Assembly: GCA_028682925.1 (NCBI GenBank)
Contig: JAJRAG010000154.1
Location: forward strand, 1-5,370
Reading direction: 5' to 3'
Length of the DNA stretch: 5,370 nt
Origin: Methanomassiliicoccales archaeon
GTDB lineage: Archaea > Thermoplasmatota > Thermoplasmata > Methanomassiliicoccales > JACIVX01
The position numbers and the translations under genes were made by a program. Below the pieces are notes generated by a model. The model was given only the letters and a program-made list of their open reading frames with translations, made no database searches and was not told the origin of the DNA. How positions within the stretch are numbered: position 1 is the first letter of the stretch; each line of letters opens with the position of its first letter. Shown here piece by piece: positions 1-5,301 of the stretch.

Positions 1-1185
1 CACCACAAGACCGTCGTAATAGAGTTTCACGATCTTGTTCTGGATGACCTTGCCAATTACTGTGGCCGGGACATCCCAAAGATCGAATATCTCCATGATT
101 CTCCGCACGTTCCTCTTTGAGGCGGAGAGCATCATTCTCTCTTGAGATTCCGATACCCAAATTTCCCAAGGTGCCAGGCCCGTCTCCTTCAACGGAACTT
201 TATCCAACTGCACATCGGCCCCACATCCTCCTGCCAGTGTGATCTCTCCGACCACGCACGACAGGCCGCCTCCTCCGAGGTCCTTCATTCCGTTGATGAG
301 CCCTTTCGAGGTCACCTCTAGACATGCATGGATGAGAGGTTCCTTCATGATCGGGTCGCCCAGCTGCACCGCTCCTCGTGACTCCTCCTCGGAAGTCTCG
401 TCCAATTCCGCTGATGCGAATGTGACCCCGTGAATGCCGTCCCTCCCGGTCCTTCCTCCGACGAGTATCAGAACGTCTCCGGCGCCGCCGACCGCATTCT
501 TGAGGAGTTGGGACCGCTTCACGATTCCAACGCAGCCAACGTTGACTATGCAGTTGCCGATGTATCCTTCATCGAAGAACACGCCCCCGGCGATCGTGGG
601 TATTCCGAGCCTGTTGCCATAGTCCCTTATTCCCGCCACGACTCCCCCAAGGAGGTATTTTGGATGCTTGACTCCCGGAGGAACCTCTCCGTCGTAGTCC
701 AATGGACCGAAGAAAAGAGGGTCTATTAGAGCGACAGGTTGTGCCCCCATGCAGACTACATCCCTTATGATTCCTCCTATGCCTGTCGCCGCGCCTCCGT
801 ACGGTTCTATCGCCGAAGGATGGTTGTGGCTCTCGATTCTGAGCGCGTAAGCGTACTCGTCGTCGAAGGCCATAACTCCTGCATCTCCCTTTGCGAGGAC
901 GTCAGGATGCCTGATGTTGAAGATGTGCTCCCTCAGGAAAACCCTAGAGCTCTTGTAACAACAGTGTTCGCTCCAGGCCTGAGCGAGGGATTGCAGCTCC
1001 ACATCGGTCGGCAGTCTGCGCTTCTTTGAGAAGTACTTCTGTATGGTCTTCATCTCGTTCAGACTGAGGTTGAGACCCATAGAAGAGCTGATTTCCTCAA
1101 GGTCTCTATCCTTTGAGGAAATAACATCGATCTGGAAAAGCTCGAACTGTGCGTTCATTCGACGAATGAGATCGACAGGTGCCAT
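1..1185 (-). CDS. purL: PurL, phosphoribosylformylglycinamidine synthase large (synthetase) subunit, N-terminal half; runs off the left edge
   Basis: The first 395 codons are visible and run without a stop to base 1. The family is usually somewhat over 700 residues, so about half is present. PurL uses ATP to convert FGAR to FGAM with ammonia supplied by PurQ, in a complex with PurS, in the cytoplasm. Seen in sequence: WSEHCCYKSS at residues 71-80, carrying the conserved His74; ESHNHPSAIEPYGGAATG at 118-135, followed by IGGIIRD, the nucleotide-binding signature; GGRTGRDGIHG at 243-253; GDP at 277-279; and the glycine-rich DLGGGGLSC at 302-310. The ATG at 1185 is chosen because GAGGT lies 5 bases upstream and the N-terminal region before the WSEHC motif has a normal length. 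It starts 8 bases after the purS stop, so translational coupling is likely. The fourth residue after His74-Glu/Cys context is Cys76 where serine is usual. Identity is secure; only the C-terminal half is unseen. Confidence 0.97.
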   Translation of the reverse strand, partial: MAPVDLIRRMNAQFELFQIDVISSKDRDLEEISSSMGLNLSLNEMKTIQKYFSKKRRLPTDVELQSLAQAWSEHCCYKSSRVFLREHIFNIRHPDVLAKGDAGVMAFDDEYAYALRIESHNHPSAIEPYGGAATGIGGIIRDVVCMGAQPVALIDPLFFGPLDYDGEVPPGVKHPKYLLGGVVAGIRDYGNRLGIPTIAGGVFFDEGYIGNCIVNVGCVGIVKRSQLLKNAVGGAGDVLILVGGRTGRDGIHGVTFASAELDETSEEESRGAVQLGDPIMKEPLIHACLEVTSKGLINGMKDLGGGGLSCVVGEITLAGGCGADVQLDKVPLKETGLAPWEIWVSESQERMMLSASKRNVRRIMEIFDLWDVPATVIGKVIQNKIVKLYYDGLVV

Positions 1186-1190
1186 GTTCA

Positions 1191-1197
1191 ACCTCAC
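1191..1197 (-). promoter_or_regulatory. Shine-Dalgarno of purL overlapping the purS stop codon
   Basis: On the minus strand the sequence reads GTGAGGT, then TGAAC, then the purL ATG. GAGGT (1191-1195) matches the archaeal 16S anti-SD and is spaced 5 bases from the start. The purS stop TGA (1194-1196) lies inside this site, so a ribosome finishing purS sits on the purL ribosome binding site. This arrangement fits coupled synthesis of the two subunits. The coupling is inferred. Confidence 0.75.
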
Positions 1198-1433
1198 TTA
1201 ATATCGATTCTGTAGCTCTGGATGACCGGATTCGCCAGGAGCTTCCTGCACATCTCCTCGCACGCCTTTCTAGCCTCATTTCTTGGCAAGTCCAGTACGA
1301 TCTCGAAGAACTTGATCGAGCGGACGCTTTCGATACCTTTGAAACCTAGCAGCTCGAGGGCCTTCTTCGTATTCTGACCTTCAGGGTCAGCGACCCCCGG
1401 CTTGAGCTCAATCCTTACCTCCGCGACTACCAT
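1194..1433 (-). CDS. purS: PurS, phosphoribosylformylglycinamidine synthase accessory subunit
   Basis: This 79-residue protein has the usual PurS length (about 80). PurS is the small subunit that joins PurL and PurQ in the FGAM synthase complex of archaea and Gram-positive bacteria and is thought to help ammonia pass between them; it has no catalytic residues. Seen in sequence: an opening beta-strand VVAEVRIELKPGVADPEG (residues 2-19), a helix NTKKALELLGF (21-31), a second strand around VRSIKFFEIVLDL (37-49), a helix with CEEMCRKLLANPVI (58-71) and a final strand YRIDIK. The KPGV.DPEG and KLLANPVI patterns are typical. The ATG at 1433 is preceded by GGTG (1439-1442) at 5 bases. purL follows after 8 bases; purQ does not lie between them. 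A TATA-like element at about 1465-1474 could start transcription here, 55 bases from the marC stop. Confidence 0.95.
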   Translation of the reverse strand: MVVAEVRIELKPGVADPEGQNTKKALELLGFKGIESVRSIKFFEIVLDLPRNEARKACEEMCRKLLANPVIQSYRIDIK

Positions 1434-1464
1434 CGCAGCACCACATCGGGAATCCCCTGCTCCC

Positions 1465-1474
1465 TACTTAATCC
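1465..1474 (-). promoter_or_regulatory. Candidate TATA-like element for purSL
   Basis: The minus strand reads AGGATTAAGTA in the 55-base gap between marC and purS. Its centre is about 35 bases before the purS ATG. A start 25-26 bases downstream would give a leader of about 10 bases that just includes the GGTG ribosome binding site. It matches the archaeal TATA consensus only moderately. The same 11 bases occur before marC. Confidence 0.35.
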
Positions 1475-1488
1475 TGTTCTCAGTTCCT

Positions 1489-2136
1489 CTACAAGAAGCC
1501 GGCGTCTCTGATGGCCTGGAACACGCCTGAAAGCATGAAGCTGACCGCGACTGCCGCTAGCAGCAGGCCCATGACTCTTGAGAAAGCCATCGCCCCGCTC
1601 CTCCCCATCCTCTTGAAAATACCTTCAGAATAGTGTAGTAGGAAGTAGCTTATCAGAACGGTAAGGACTATCCCAATGAAGACCGAGATGATATCCAGGA
1701 CTCCTCCGCTTCGTGAGGTCGCCTCGGAGACGTATATCATGACCGTCGTGATTGCACCAGGTCCGGCGAAGAGCGGTATTCCAAGGGGAACTATGCCTAC
1801 CTCCTCCTTCTCCATCGCCTCTTCCTGATCTTCCTCGGAAAGCTTGGCTCTGGATCGCTGCCCCTGCATCATCGAGAAAGCGACGGTGAACAGCAGAAGA
1901 CCGCCAGCAATCTTGAACGCCGGTATTGTGATTCCGTATATCGAGAAGATCCACTGACCGAACATCGCGAATACGAACAGTACGGCGGTCGTGACAAGGC
2001 AAATCTTGACAGCTACCTTTCTCTTCGATTCCTTGGAGTAGCCTTCAGTTATCGCCTCGTAGAGGGGTATGTTGCCAACTGGATTGACTATGGCGAAGAT
2101 CGACACGAAGGCCCCAAGCGCGAATTCCAGGTTCAT
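1489..2136 (-). CDS. MarC/UPF0056-family integral membrane protein
   Basis: The 215-residue protein is the normal size for the MarC (UPF0056) family, six-helix cytoplasmic-membrane proteins of unknown transport or other function. The old link to multiple antibiotic resistance in E. coli was not upheld. Seen in sequence: hydrophobic segments at roughly 4-24, 45-66, 72-91, 116-136, 148-168 and 184-206. The first ends in the conserved NPVGNIP (18-24), and the fourth segment carries PLGIPLFAGPGAIT (117-130), the family signature. The loop 95-114 is strongly charged and acid-rich (SEEDQEEAMEKEE), probably cytoplasmic. The ATG at 2136 places the conserved first helix at the very N-terminus, as usual; a G-rich stretch with AGGTG lies about 12 bases upstream. 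It follows trmI by 28 bases and precedes purS by 55, so it could belong to one transcript with either. Family assignment is firm; the substrate is unknown. Confidence 0.92.
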   Translation of the reverse strand: MNLEFALGAFVSIFAIVNPVGNIPLYEAITEGYSKESKRKVAVKICLVTTAVLFVFAMFGQWIFSIYGITIPAFKIAGGLLLFTVAFSMMQGQRSRAKLSEEDQEEAMEKEEVGIVPLGIPLFAGPGAITTVMIYVSEATSRSGGVLDIISVFIGIVLTVLISYFLLHYSEGIFKRMGRSGAMAFSRVMGLLLAAVAVSFMLSGVFQAIRDAGFL

Positions 2137-2161
2137 CGTTCGCCCCCCACCTGCGGACCCA

Positions 2162-2171
2162 TACTTAATCC
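2162..2171 (-). promoter_or_regulatory. Candidate TATA-like element for marC, overlapping the trmI stop
   Basis: The minus strand reads AGGATTAAGTA, with the trmI stop TAA (2165-2167) inside it. Its centre lies about 29 bases before the marC ATG at 2136, the distance expected for a transcript with almost no leader. The identical 11 bases precede purS. The match to the TATA consensus is weak, and part of the sequence encodes the last two residues of TrmI, so this could be coincidence. Confidence 0.25.
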
Positions 2172-2944
2172 TTGGCCTCCGTCTGGTCTATGACCTTTCT
2201 TGCGAATATCAAGTAGCCAGTGTGTCCGAGCACATCGAAAGAGGGCCTCACCCCTCCTGGATGGACCTCCATGACCCGCTGGATGTTCTCAAGAGCTTCG
2301 ACCTCCACGAATCCAGACGAGCGGAGCTTCTTCACCGTGTTCTCGACCTGGTTCATGTTAGGGACGAACGCGCTGAATCGTCCACCTCCTTTCATCATCT
2401 TGCCAATGTTTGCGACCGCTTCCCAGGGATCGGGTATATCCAGCACTACTGCATCGGCCCGCAAATCGATTCGAACGGTCCTGATATCTCCTTTCTTGAG
2501 CTCCCAGCACCCGTCAAGACCGGTCCGAGCGATGTTCTTTCTGGCCCTCATTGCGAACTCGTCCCTGAGTTCGACCGAAACCACCTTCCCGGTCGGTCTA
2601 ACAAGGTTGATCAGAACAGTTGTCAGCGATCCGGAACCGACACCACCCTCAATCACTAGATCTCCACATTTGAGATCGAGCCGATGAGCGATCGTCGCGG
2701 CGTCCTTCGCCCCTATGACCTGTGCCCCGCGGTCTATCGATTCCATAAGCTCATGAGCTCCGGGTCGGAGAACCCATAGCGTTCTTCCGGCCAAGGAGAG
2801 CTTCGATCCGCTTTCCAACCCTACGAGTCGCGAACCGTCTATCACACCAAATCCCTCGACCTTGACCATTCCGGTCTGGATTTTTGCCCAGTGCCTTCTC
2901 CCTTGTTCATCGAGGAAATAGACGAGCTCCCCGTCTCGAAGCAT
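2165..2944 (-). CDS. trmI: TrmI, tRNA (adenine-N1)-methyltransferase acting on A57/A58 of the T-loop
   Basis: The 259-residue protein has the two-part build of archaeal TrmI: a small N-terminal beta-domain (about 1-60, starting MLRDGELVYFLDEQGR) and a Rossmann methyltransferase domain. The family transfers methyl from S-adenosylmethionine to N1 of A58, and in archaea also A57, which stabilises the tRNA elbow; it works as a tetramer. Seen in sequence: motif I VIEGGVGSGSLT (97-108) for SAM binding; VVSVELRDEFA (121-131) with the acidic ribose-binding Glu125; KKGDIR (150-155); the active-site stretch VLDIPDPWEAV (167-177); and the C-terminal GHTGYLIFARK (240-250) typical of the family. The QxxxPKD segment before the Rossmann fold reads QVIGAKD (75-81), with Ala79 in place of the usual proline. 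No ribosome binding site precedes the ATG at 2944, but a TATA-like TTTTCTTAA is centred about 26 bases upstream, which suggests a leaderless message. The alternative is co-transcription from the zinc-ribbon gene. Confidence 0.93.
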   Translation of the reverse strand: MLRDGELVYFLDEQGRRHWAKIQTGMVKVEGFGVIDGSRLVGLESGSKLSLAGRTLWVLRPGAHELMESIDRGAQVIGAKDAATIAHRLDLKCGDLVIEGGVGSGSLTTVLINLVRPTGKVVSVELRDEFAMRARKNIARTGLDGCWELKKGDIRTVRIDLRADAVVLDIPDPWEAVANIGKMMKGGGRFSAFVPNMNQVENTVKKLRSSGFVEVEALENIQRVMEVHPGGVRPSFDVLGHTGYLIFARKVIDQTEAKD

Positions 2945-2965
2945 GACGTTCAGGATGCGCTCAGG

Positions 2966-2974
2966 TTAAGAAAA
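2966..2974 (-). promoter_or_regulatory. Candidate TATA box (or T-rich terminator) before trmI
   Basis: The minus strand reads CCTTTTCTTAACC in the 56-base gap between the zinc-ribbon gene and trmI. The centre is about 26 bases from the trmI ATG, which has no Shine-Dalgarno sequence, so leaderless transcription fits. The same run of T residues lies shortly after the zinc-ribbon stop and could instead, or also, end that transcript. Confidence 0.4.
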
Positions 2975-3000
2975 GGATTGTGTGCGGCTCTGCCTTACTT

Positions 3001-3429
3001 CTAGTACTTTAGCTTGGCGCCGCACTTCGGACATTGCCAATCGTGCTCAGAGATTGCAGCACCGCAGTGGCGACATCTCGGAAGTCCCTCTATCTGTTGG
3101 GTTTCCTTCTTGTCATCTGATGGAGTCTTGCTTTGCCCAGGTGCGGGTGGGGTCGCCCGGGGCTCTGTTTCTTTCTTTCCCCCCTCCATGGTGTAATCCG
3201 GGTTCTCATATTTCGTTGCTGGAGGGTACTCATAGGCTCGCTTCTTCTCTGCATTGACCGCGACGAGGTAGATGATGGCTCCAATTATGCTGAGAAAGAA
3301 GCCCAATCCTACCCAATTCCATTCCGCAACCTTCTTTCTTGTCTTCGTATCTCTGTATATCCAAGCTGCTATCACAGCTCCGATGCCGAGCCAAATCGCT
3401 ATGATAACTAACAGCCACTCGAGTGTCAT
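3001..3429 (-). CDS. Two-helix membrane protein (PLDc_N-like) with a C-terminal zinc ribbon, function unknown
   Basis: The 142-residue protein has three parts. Residues 4-24 and 39-58 are membrane helices separated by a short charged stretch (YRDTKTRKKVAEWNW); this pair, with aromatic-basic WIYRDTK after helix 1 and GAIIYLVAV ending helix 2, resembles the PLDc_N-type two-helix module. Residues 60-116 form a hydrophilic linker rich in Lys, Glu, Pro and Thr, probably disordered. Residues 117-142 hold a short zinc ribbon CRHCG...CPKCG with Cys119, 122, 133 and 136. The likely topology is a membrane anchor with the ribbon in the cytoplasm. Many archaea carry such proteins, and I know of no established function. 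The ATG at 3429 is preceded by GGTGAT and a clear TATA box, so start and expression are well supported. It is the first gene of the leftward cluster and is divergent from the small membrane gene at 3632. An 8-bp inverted repeat encloses its TATA box, suggesting regulation. Confidence 0.85.
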   Translation of the reverse strand: MTLEWLLVIIAIWLGIGAVIAAWIYRDTKTRKKVAEWNWVGLGFFLSIIGAIIYLVAVNAEKKRAYEYPPATKYENPDYTMEGGKKETEPRATPPAPGQSKTPSDDKKETQQIEGLPRCRHCGAAISEHDWQCPKCGAKLKY

Positions 3430-3432
3430 CCC

Positions 3433-3438
3433 ATCACC
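3433..3438 (-). promoter_or_regulatory. Shine-Dalgarno of the zinc-ribbon membrane gene
   Basis: On the minus strand GGTGAT is followed by GGG and the ATG at 3429. It matches the 3' end of archaeal 16S rRNA well and fixes the start codon. It falls within the roughly 10-base leader predicted from the TATA box. Confidence 0.65.
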
Positions 3439-3443
3439 GTCTG

Positions 3444-3477
3444 CAACTAATGGGCTTGAGTTATATAAAATTAGTTG
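3444..3477. repeat. Perfect 8-bp inverted repeat enclosing a TATA box (candidate operator)
   Basis: CAACTAAT at 3444-3451 is the exact reverse complement of ATTAGTTG at 3470-3477; the 18 bases between contain the TATA box of the zinc-ribbon gene. The right arm coincides with the position of that promoter's BRE, and the left arm lies just upstream of the predicted start of transcription near 3440. The half-sites are 26 bp apart centre to centre. Because one arm is upstream of the transcript, the repeat more likely acts as DNA, a binding site for a dimeric regulator, than as an RNA hairpin. The regulator is unknown. Confidence 0.5.
3461..3477 (-). promoter_or_regulatory. TATA box and BRE of the zinc-ribbon membrane gene
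   Basis: The minus strand reads CAACTAA (BRE region, 3471-3477) then TTTTATATAA (3461-3470), a strong archaeal TATA box. Its centre near 3465 predicts a start at about 3440, giving a leader of about 10 bases that contains the GGTGAT ribosome binding site. Confidence 0.75.
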
Positions 3478-3542
3478 AGACTTCGTTTCTGTTGGTGGAG
3501 CGAGATAGCATCCCTCATAGGCACATTGTCAAATGCGACGAC

Positions 3543-3555
3543 GACATTCGATGTC
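3543..3555. repeat. Short palindrome GACAT-TCG-ATGTC in the divergent intergenic region
   Basis: Five-base arms around a 3-base centre form a 13-bp inverted repeat. A related half, ACATTGTC, lies at 3523-3530. It sits about 50 bases upstream of the plus-strand TATA box. It could be a regulator site, but 5-bp arms arise by chance easily. I see nothing else coding or structured between 3480 and 3590. Confidence 0.25.
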
Positions 3556-3592
3556 ATATCTGGGTCGCTGTGATTGGCGGCGGATTGATGGG

Positions 3593-3608
3593 AAAAAGGA
3601 TTTTATAC
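3593..3608 (+). promoter_or_regulatory. BRE and TATA box of the small membrane-protein gene
   Basis: The plus strand reads AAAAAGGA (3593-3600), a purine-rich BRE, then TTTTATAC (3601-3608). The TATA centre is about 27 bases before the ATG at 3632, which puts the transcription start at or within a few bases of the start codon. There is no Shine-Dalgarno sequence in front of this ATG. Both facts point to a leaderless transcript. Confidence 0.7.
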
Positions 3609-3616
3609 ACTGAAGG

Positions 3617-3634
3617 CATTGGGCGCACCCAATG
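3617..3634. repeat. Perfect 7-bp inverted repeat over the transcription start and ATG of the small membrane gene
   Basis: CATTGGG (3617-3623), a CGCA centre, and CCCAATG (3628-3634) form an 18-bp palindrome whose last three bases are the start codon. It lies immediately downstream of the TATA box and covers the predicted start site. If the transcript is leaderless, it can only work as DNA, most simply as a repressor operator. If transcription starts nearer 3617, the RNA could fold and bury the AUG. Confidence 0.55.
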
Positions 3635-3841
3635 GAAGGCTCCGATTTCCCCAGGAAGGCAAAGATGGTCATATCGATCCTGTTGATAATCGCTGGATTC
3701 GCAATGTACTGGACGTGGGGCCTGATCTATGGTAGCTGGAACATCCTCGAGAAGGAGTTCATCGGCGTCTACTCGATCGTCGTCGTTCTTATCGTCTTCG
3801 GCGTCCTGGGCCTTCTCCTGTCTCGGAAGCAGGAGCATTGA
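3632..3841 (+). CDS. Small two-helix membrane protein, function unknown
   Basis: This 69-residue protein matches no family I can name. After a short polar start (MEGSDFPRKAK) it has two membrane helices, about 12-33 (MVISILLIIAGFAMYW and on) and 44-63 (GVYSIVVVLIVFGVLGLLL), joined by YGSWNILEKEF and ending in basic SRKQEH. The aromatic YGSWN turn and GVYSIVV resemble small archaeal membrane proteins, usually annotated hypothetical. It is the only plus-strand gene supported here; the evidence is its own TATA/BRE at leaderless distance and its coherent membrane pattern. An internal start at Met12 (3665), preceded by AGGAAGG, is possible. A perfect palindrome over its start suggests tight control. 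It ends 55 bases from the convergent proS stop; that gap contains only a pyrimidine-rich stretch (CCTTGCCCTTGTTCTT) that might end transcription. Confidence 0.7.
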   Translation: MEGSDFPRKAKMVISILLIIAGFAMYWTWGLIYGSWNILEKEFIGVYSIVVVLIVFGVLGLLLSRKQEH

Positions 3842-3896
3842 GCGCCAGACAAATCCAGCAGGTCTCGATCCTTGCCCTTGTTCTTATCCAGACCAC

Positions 3897-5294
3897 CTAC
3901 ATTGCCTTTGCCGCATACGCCGCAGTGTCGGTGTCAGCCCCACAGATGATACAATCCCCTCTGAATGACTCCTTGACGTATGGCGTCCCTAACAGCTTGA
4001 GTTCTGTGCGATTCTCGAACTCGTGTCCGCAGTCTTCCGACCCACACCATCCAAACCTGACGATCTTATTCGGCAGGGTGTCGAGGTTCTCGATTGTTTC
4101 AATCGAATCTGCCAGGTTCTTGTTTGCTTTCTCATTGAGGTCGTCCGAGATGCTCCTCAAGATGTCCGTCACCTTTCGCACTAGGTCCGTTCTCTTGACC
4201 GTTCCCTTTTCCCCCGAGTCCCTGCGGGCATAGGTCACCACACCTTGTTTGATGTCCCGGGACCCGATCTCCAGTCTAAGCGGCACGCCCTTGATTTCCC
4301 AATCGTAGAACTTGCTGCCTGGTCTCACATCCCTATCGTCCAATTTGATCCTCAATCCTGCCGTCGCAAGTTCATCCTTCACTTCACGCGCCTGCAGTGT
4401 TACCTCTTCCACAATCCCTTTCGCAAGGATCGGTACTATCACGATCTGGTAGGGCGCAACCTCAGGTGGTAGCACCAGTCCTTTGTCGTCTCCGTGCACG
4501 CCAACGATCGCCCCAACAAGGCGTTCGCTCATCCCGAACGTCGTTTGGTGAACGTACTTCAGATCGCCCTGGAGGTCCTCATACTTGATGTCAAATGGCC
4601 TTGAGAAGTTCTCGCGGTAGTGATGTATGCTTCCGAGTTGCAGGCTACGGCCGTCGGGCAAGTTCGTGTCGATGCCAACGGTGTAATACGCTCCCGGGAA
4701 CTTGTCCCAGTCCGTTCTCTTGAGAAGCAGATAAGGCAGGCAGAGGGGTTTCATTACCTTCTCCAGGATAGCGAAGTTCTCTTCCACCTGTCTCTGTGCA
4801 TCCGCCTCATCGACGTGGCAGGTGTGCGACTCGAAGAAGTGAATCTCCCTCACTCTGATGAATGCCCGGGTCATTTTGGTCTCGTACCTGAAAGTGTTGA
4901 CGATCTGGTAGGTCTTCAGGGGCAGGTCGGTGTGCGAACGTACCCAGAGAGCGAAGATCGGGTACATCGCCGTCTCGCTCGTAGGTCTGAGAAGAAGTCT
5001 AATGTCAAGAGGATTGGCTCCCGCCTGGGTCACCCAATATACTTCTGTGTCGAAGCCCTTGATGTGGTCCTTCTCCTTCTGGAATTCCGTCTCGGGGATC
5101 AGAAGGGGGAAGCATACTTCATCATGGCCAGTCGCATCGAACTCTTTGCGAATATAGGAGTCGATATGCAACATGATCTTCCACCCGTACGGTGTCCAAA
5201 CGTTCATGCCTTTGATTGGATACCTCTTGTCGGTAAGGTTCGCCAATTCGACAATTTCGTTGTACCACTCGCTGAAGTTATCCTCTTTCTTCAT
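3897..5294 (-). CDS. proS: ProS, prolyl-tRNA synthetase, archaeal/eukaryote-like type with C-terminal zinc domain
   Basis: The 465-residue enzyme joins proline to tRNA-Pro using ATP, in the cytoplasm. It is a class II synthetase of the short type without the bacterial editing insertion. Seen in sequence: the N-terminal FSEWYNEIVELANLTDKRYP (7-26); GMNVWTPYGWKIM (29-41) and PLLIPE (64-69) of motif 1; RPTSETAMYPIF (103-114) and NTFRYETKMTRAFIRVREIH (133-152) of motif 2; ESHTCH (155-160); and motif 3 GVHGDDKGLVLPPEVAP (265-281). Residues about 280-385 form the anticodon-binding domain (VPIL; DDRDVRPGSKFYDWE at 319-333; GVPLRLEIG). The C-terminal domain has four metal-ligand cysteines, Cys417, 422, 448 and 451. 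The chain ends in AAYAAKAM, whereas this type normally ends in tyrosine. The ATG at 5294 is supported by AGGTG 7 bases upstream and a TATA box further out. The gene is transcribed alone and converges on the small membrane gene. Confidence 0.97.
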   Translation of the reverse strand: MKKEDNFSEWYNEIVELANLTDKRYPIKGMNVWTPYGWKIMLHIDSYIRKEFDATGHDEVCFPLLIPETEFQKEKDHIKGFDTEVYWVTQAGANPLDIRLLLRPTSETAMYPIFALWVRSHTDLPLKTYQIVNTFRYETKMTRAFIRVREIHFFESHTCHVDEADAQRQVEENFAILEKVMKPLCLPYLLLKRTDWDKFPGAYYTVGIDTNLPDGRSLQLGSIHHYRENFSRPFDIKYEDLQGDLKYVHQTTFGMSERLVGAIVGVHGDDKGLVLPPEVAPYQIVIVPILAKGIVEEVTLQAREVKDELATAGLRIKLDDRDVRPGSKFYDWEIKGVPLRLEIGSRDIKQGVVTYARRDSGEKGTVKRTDLVRKVTDILRSISDDLNEKANKNLADSIETIENLDTLPNKIVRFGWCGSEDCGHEFENRTELKLLGTPYVKESFRGDCIICGADTDTAAYAAKAM

Positions 5295-5301
5295 TTCTAG
5301 A

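Noticed and set aside
430..1029. Two consecutive plus-strand open frames
   Set aside because: Both are antisense to purL, which is continuously open and carries the expected motifs over the same bases.
1196..1202. ATTAAGT just before purL as a third copy of the TATA-like element
   Set aside because: It is only about 11 bases from the purL ATG, too close to act as a TATA box for it, and its bases encode the end of PurS.
2069..2659. Plus-strand open frame of 196 codons
   Set aside because: It is antisense to trmI and the start of marC, both clearly real, and has no protein-like domain pattern.
3423..3686. Plus-strand frame of 87 codons crossing the divergent intergenic region
   Set aside because: It runs through both promoters and overlaps the better-supported small gene in another frame. 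Its composition is not protein-like.
3861..3893. GGTCT/AGACC pairing in the gap between the convergent genes, as a possible terminator hairpin
   Set aside because: The arms are only 5 bp with a loop of more than 20 bases and no following T-run, and archaeal termination does not depend on such hairpins.
3897..3899. TAG stop of proS as a possible pyrrolysine codon
   Set aside because: TAG ends three of the six genes whose stops are visible, each at the family's normal length, so TAG behaves as an ordinary stop here.
3838..4233. Plus-strand reading frame starting TTG at the end of the small membrane gene, with a hydrophobic N-terminus
   Set aside because: It lies almost wholly opposite the conserved C-terminal zinc domain of proS. 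The hydrophobic stretch is the reverse complement of the Ala-rich tail, and there is no matching promoter or ribosome binding site.
4620..5300. Plus-strand open frame of 226 codons
   Set aside because: It is antisense to the catalytic core of proS, whose motifs are all intact. Its composition lacks any recognisable domain.
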